DNA from: Bacillus sp. ZZV12-4809
GTDB taxonomy: Bacteria > Bacillota > Bacilli > Bacillales > Cytobacillaceae
DNA: 56,506 nt
NCBI RefSeq assembly: GCF_009849585.1
Contig: NZ_VCRN01000030.1
Coordinates: forward strand, 1-56,506
Direction: 5' to 3'
In this document: positions 53,958 through 56,506 of the stretch, piece by piece
Position numbering within the stretch: the stretch's first letter is position 1
Layout of the letters: each line of letters begins with the position of its first letter
Program-made: the position numbers and the translations under genes
The notes under the pieces: model-generated
What the model saw: only the letters and a program-made list of their open reading frames with translations
What the model was told of the DNA's origin: nothing
Databases searched by the model: none

Positions 53958-56018
53958 ATGTTTAAAAAAGTATTTGGCGTCCTGCAAAAAGTCGGAAAAG
54001 CCTTAATGCTTCCAGTAGCCTTGCTGCCGGCGGCTGGTATCCTGCTCGCCCTGGGTGCTGCACTGCAGAATCCGGCGCTCTTAGAGCTGGCCCCGTTCCT
54101 GGATAACAGCGGGGTTGAAATCGTTGCCCAGGTTATGCAAAAAGCAGGGGATATTGTCTTTGCCAACCTGCCGGTGCTATTTGCGGTTGGTGTAGCAGTT
54201 GGTTTGGCAGGCGGCGAAGGTGTAGCTGCGCTTGCTGCCATTATCGGTTATTTAATTATGAACGTGACAATGGGTACGGCTGCGGGAATTACAGCCGAGG
54301 ATGTAAATGGGCTTAATTATGCGAGTATCCTAGGCATCCCGACTCTGCAGACAGGCGTATTTGGCGGTATCATTGTAGGTATTATCGCTGCAGCATTATA
54401 TAACAGGTTTTTTGAAATCGAACTTCCATCCTATTTAGGATTCTTTGCCGGAAAGCGTTTTGTTCCGATTATTACGGCTGCAGCATCTGTAGTACTTGGT
54501 CTTTTGATGCTCGTTATCTGGCCGCCAATTCAGGAAGGGTTAAATGCTTTCTCTCAAAACATGGTTCATGCGAACTTGACTTTATCAGCGTTTATTTTTG
54601 GATTAATTGAACGCTCGTTGATTCCTTTTGGTCTTCATCATATTTTCTACTCTCCATTCTGGTATGAATTTGGACAATATGTAACAAATGCAGGTGAAAC
54701 TGTTCGTGGTGACCAGCGAATCTTTATGGCGCAAATCAGCGACAATGTACAGAATCTTACTGCAGGTACATTCATGACTGGTAAGTTCCCGTTCATGATG
54801 TTCGGTCTTCCTGCAGCTGCATTAGCTATTTATCACGAAGCACGCCCAGAGAAGAAAGTGGTAGTCGGCGGCCTTATGGCATCAGCTGCGTTAACTTCTT
54901 TCTTAACAGGTATTACTGAGCCGCTGGAGTTTTCATTCTTATTCGTAGCTCCGGTGCTGTTTGCGGTACACGCGGTGTTTGCAGGTCTTTCATTCATGAC
55001 CATGCATCTCTTGGATGTAAAAATCGGCATGACTTTCTCAGGAGGTTTGATTGATTACATTCTATTTGGTTTAATCAACCCTCAGACAAATGCATGGATT
55101 GTCATTCCGGTTGGCTTAGTGTTTGCTGTGATCTATTACTTTGGTTTCCGATTTGCTATCCGCAAATTTAATTTAATGACTCCGGGCCGTGAAGAAGTAG
55201 AAGATGAAGAAACCGCTGCTTCAGGTAAAGGCGGAGATCTGCCTTATGAAGTTCTTGATGCTATGGGCGGACAGGAAAACATCGCTCATCTCGATGCATG
55301 TATTACTCGACTCCGTGTATCTGTAAATGATATTAAGAATGTAGATAAAGACCGCTTAAAGAAACTAGGTGCTTCTGGAGTACTGGAAGTTGGAAACAAC
55401 ATTCAGGCTATCTTTGGACCAAGATCTGAAACAATCAAAGGTCAAATGAAAGATATTATGAGCGGCAAAAGACCGCGGGCAGTTGAAAAAGCTCCAGAAG
55501 GCGGAGTTGAACAGCAAATTGAAGAAGTAAATCCTGAGGCTCTTCAGACTGAACATAAGGAAGACTCTTTCATTGCTCCGCTAAAAGGTGATATCAAACC
55601 GATCACAGAAGTGCCTGATGCTGTATTCTCAGGCAAAATGATGGGTGATGGTTTTGCGATTGTACCTGCTGAAGGAACTGTAGTTTCACCTGTAGACGGG
55701 AAGATCGTTAATATGTTCCCGACCAAGCATGCGATCGGCATTCTTTCAGATTCAGGACGCGAGATCCTGATTCATGTGGGTATTGATACGGTTAACCTGA
55801 AGGGGCAGGGCTTTGAAGCATTAGTTGCAGAGAATGATCGTGTAGAAGCGGGACAGCCTCTATTGAAAGTGGATCTTGATTATATTGGGGAAAACGCAAC
55901 TTCTATTATTACACCGATTGTATTCACAAACCTTCAACAGGGGGAAGCAATTAAAATTAATAAGCCGGGCGCTATTGACCTTAAAGAAAAAGATATCATC
56001 GTTATCTCAAAACAATAA
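53958..56018 (+). CDS. ptsG: PTS glucose-specific EIICBA component PtsG
   Basis: The glucose transporter-kinase of the phosphotransferase system, 686 residues in order EIIC-EIIB-EIIA. EIIC (about 1-410) has roughly eight to ten helices and starts [24 protein letters not shown] has the phosphocysteine Cys448 in [15 protein letters not shown] has the phosphohistidine His606 in [15 protein letters not shown] Glu/Pro-rich linker (about 510-535) joins EIIB to EIIA. The ATG has GGGGG 8 bases upstream. Expression is set by the GlcT leader upstream. Confidence 0.96.
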   Translation: MFKKVFGVLQKVGKALMLPVALLPAAGILLALGAALQNPALLELAPFLDNSGVEIVAQVMQKAGDIVFANLPVLFAVGVAVGLAGGEGVAALAAIIGYLIMNVTMGTAAGITAEDVNGLNYASILGIPTLQTGVFGGIIVGIIAAALYNRFFEIELPSYLGFFAGKRFVPIITAAASVVLGLLMLVIWPPIQEGLNAFSQNMVHANLTLSAFIFGLIERSLIPFGLHHIFYSPFWYEFGQYVTNAGETVRGDQRIFMAQISDNVQNLTAGTFMTGKFPFMMFGLPAAALAIYHEARPEKKVVVGGLMASAALTSFLTGITEPLEFSFLFVAPVLFAVHAVFAGLSFMTMHLLDVKIGMTFSGGLIDYILFGLINPQTNAWIVIPVGLVFAVIYYFGFRFAIRKFNLMTPGREEVEDEETAASGKGGDLPYEVLDAMGGQENIAHLDACITRLRVSVNDIKNVDKDRLKKLGASGVLEVGNNIQAIFGPRSETIKGQMKDIMSGKRPRAVEKAPEGGVEQQIEEVNPEALQTEHKEDSFIAPLKGDIKPITEVPDAVFSGKMMGDGFAIVPAEGTVVSPVDGKIVNMFPTKHAIGILSDSGREILIHVGIDTVNLKGQGFEALVAENDRVEAGQPLLKVDLDYIGENATSIITPIVFTNLQQGEAIKINKPGAIDLKEKDIIVISKQ

Positions 56019-56030
56019 TATATAATATAG

Positions 56031-56066
56031 AAGAAACCAGCTGCAGTTCTAACAGCTGGTTTCTTT
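56031..56066 (+). terminator. Terminator of ptsG
   Basis: GAAACCAGCTG/CAGCTGGTTTC (56033-56043 with 56053-56063) with a 9-base loop and a short T run. Confidence 0.88.
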
Positions 56067-56113
56067 TGATTTACAGTATAATAAAAATCCTTGTGTTTTT
56101 TTTGAATAACTTG

Positions 56114-56142
56114 TTGACCTTCTGGGCACCAGGTGTTATTAT
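56114..56142 (+). promoter_or_regulatory. rrn promoter P1
   Basis: TTGACC (56114-56119), a 17-base spacer, TATTAT (56137-56142). It is the upstream one of a tandem pair ahead of 16S. Confidence 0.85.
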
Positions 56143-56197
56143 AGTAAAACAGTCGCTTAAGACGTTAACAGCATTTGAATGTTTTTCAAAAAAGTTG

Positions 56198-56226
56198 TTG
56201 ACGAAGTGGTTGAGAAATGATATATT
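56198..56226 (+). promoter_or_regulatory. rrn promoter P2
   Basis: TTGACG (56198-56203), a 17-base spacer, TATATT (56221-56226). P1 and P2 lie 84 bases apart, as is usual for Bacillus rrn operons. Confidence 0.88.
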
Positions 56227-56252
56227 AATAAAGTCGCTTCTGAGCGGCGGAT

Positions 56253-56267
56253 TGATCTTTGAAAACT
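56253..56267 (+). promoter_or_regulatory. rrn boxA antitermination site
   Basis: TGATCTTTGAAAACT matches the leader boxA found in Bacillus rrn operons, between P2 and 16S, where the Nus factors load. Confidence 0.75.
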
Positions 56268-56334
56268 GAACGAACAATACGTCAACGTTTAATCATTAGT
56301 CTTTTTCGAATAGACAATCGAGCTATATCAACTC

Positions 56335-56506
56335 TTATATGGAGAGTTTGATCCTGGCTCAGGACGAACGCTGGCGGCGTGCCTAATACATGCAAGTCGA
56401 GCGGACTGATGGGAGCTTGCTCCCTGAAGTCAGCGGCGGACGGGTGAGTAACACGTGGGCAACCTGCCTGTAAGATTGGGATAACTCCGGGAAACCGGGG
56501 CTAATA
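56335..56506 (+). rRNA. 16S ribosomal RNA, 5' end (partial)
   Basis: GGAGAGTTTGATCCTGGCTC begins at 56341, followed by the V1 region with GCCTAATACATGCAAGTCGA. The gene runs out of the window. The mature 5' end is estimated by comparison with B. subtilis. Confidence 0.96.

Overview
The window is a stretch of a low-GC Gram-positive chromosome from a spore-forming member of the Bacillaceae. The evidence is a GerA-type germinant receptor operon, a CIRCE-controlled groESL operon, Bacillus-type rRNA promoters and boxA, an initiator tRNA-Met/tRNA-Asp pair behind a 5S gene, and a complete Yuk/Yue type VII secretion (T7SS) locus. It opens in the 3' end of a 23S rRNA gene and closes in the 5' end of another 16S rRNA gene on the same strand, so it is the segment between two co-oriented rrn operons. 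The genus cannot be fixed from sequence alone.

Layout: (1) 1-547: 23S end, 5S, tRNA-fMet, tRNA-Asp. (2) 548-1130: two terminators and a Bacillaceae intergenic repeat. (3) 1131-10524, a conserved core as in B. subtilis: tsaE-tsaB-rimI-tsaD for the t6A tRNA modification; a DnaA-box cluster; the ABC-F gene ydiF; moaC-rex; ydiK, ydiL; groES-groEL. (4) 10788-16252: a small membrane protein, a germinant receptor operon in order A-C-B with a sigma-G-like promoter, and a DUF4317 gene. (5) 16458-19133: a decayed LXG-toxin locus (YwqH/YwqI-like genes, a rearranged and frameshifted toxin gene, an apparently intact immunity gene). (6) 19298-25060: a Pro/Tyr-rich miniprotein, a compatible-solute ABC transporter with a permease/binding-protein fusion, a secreted M14 carboxypeptidase, and an orphan ABC binding lipoprotein.

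(7) 25105-41239: the T7SS locus yukE-yukD-yukC-yukB-yueB-yueC, followed by a cargo-like cassette. The cassette has a second WXG100-like protein, a 47-residue mini-protein, a 416-residue protein with a WXG-like head and a glycine-zipper membrane segment, a 264-residue possible chaperone, and a tandem array of five two-TM/PH-like paralogues, two intact and three decayed. This resembles the B. subtilis yfjABCDEF cluster as remembered. An effector plus an expanding and decaying immunity array is the most interesting reading of the window.

(8) 41381-49230: a transglutaminase-like lipoprotein, a secreted lipase-like protein, and the MoxR / DUF58 / membrane transglutaminase operon. (9) 49320-56018: guanine-riboswitch-controlled guaA and pbuG as two successive units, then glcT and ptsG, with a GlcT-type antiterminator/terminator ahead of ptsG. 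(10) 56114-56506: tandem rrn promoters P1 and P2, boxA and the 16S start.

Most genes are on the plus strand. The minus-strand exceptions are ydiF, ydiK, ydiL, the ger operon, the DUF4317 gene and the YwqH/YwqI pair. Start codons were chosen by ribosome-binding-site spacing and remembered family N-termini, so several differ from the longest possible reading frame. No database search was run; family names come from recognised motifs and gene order.
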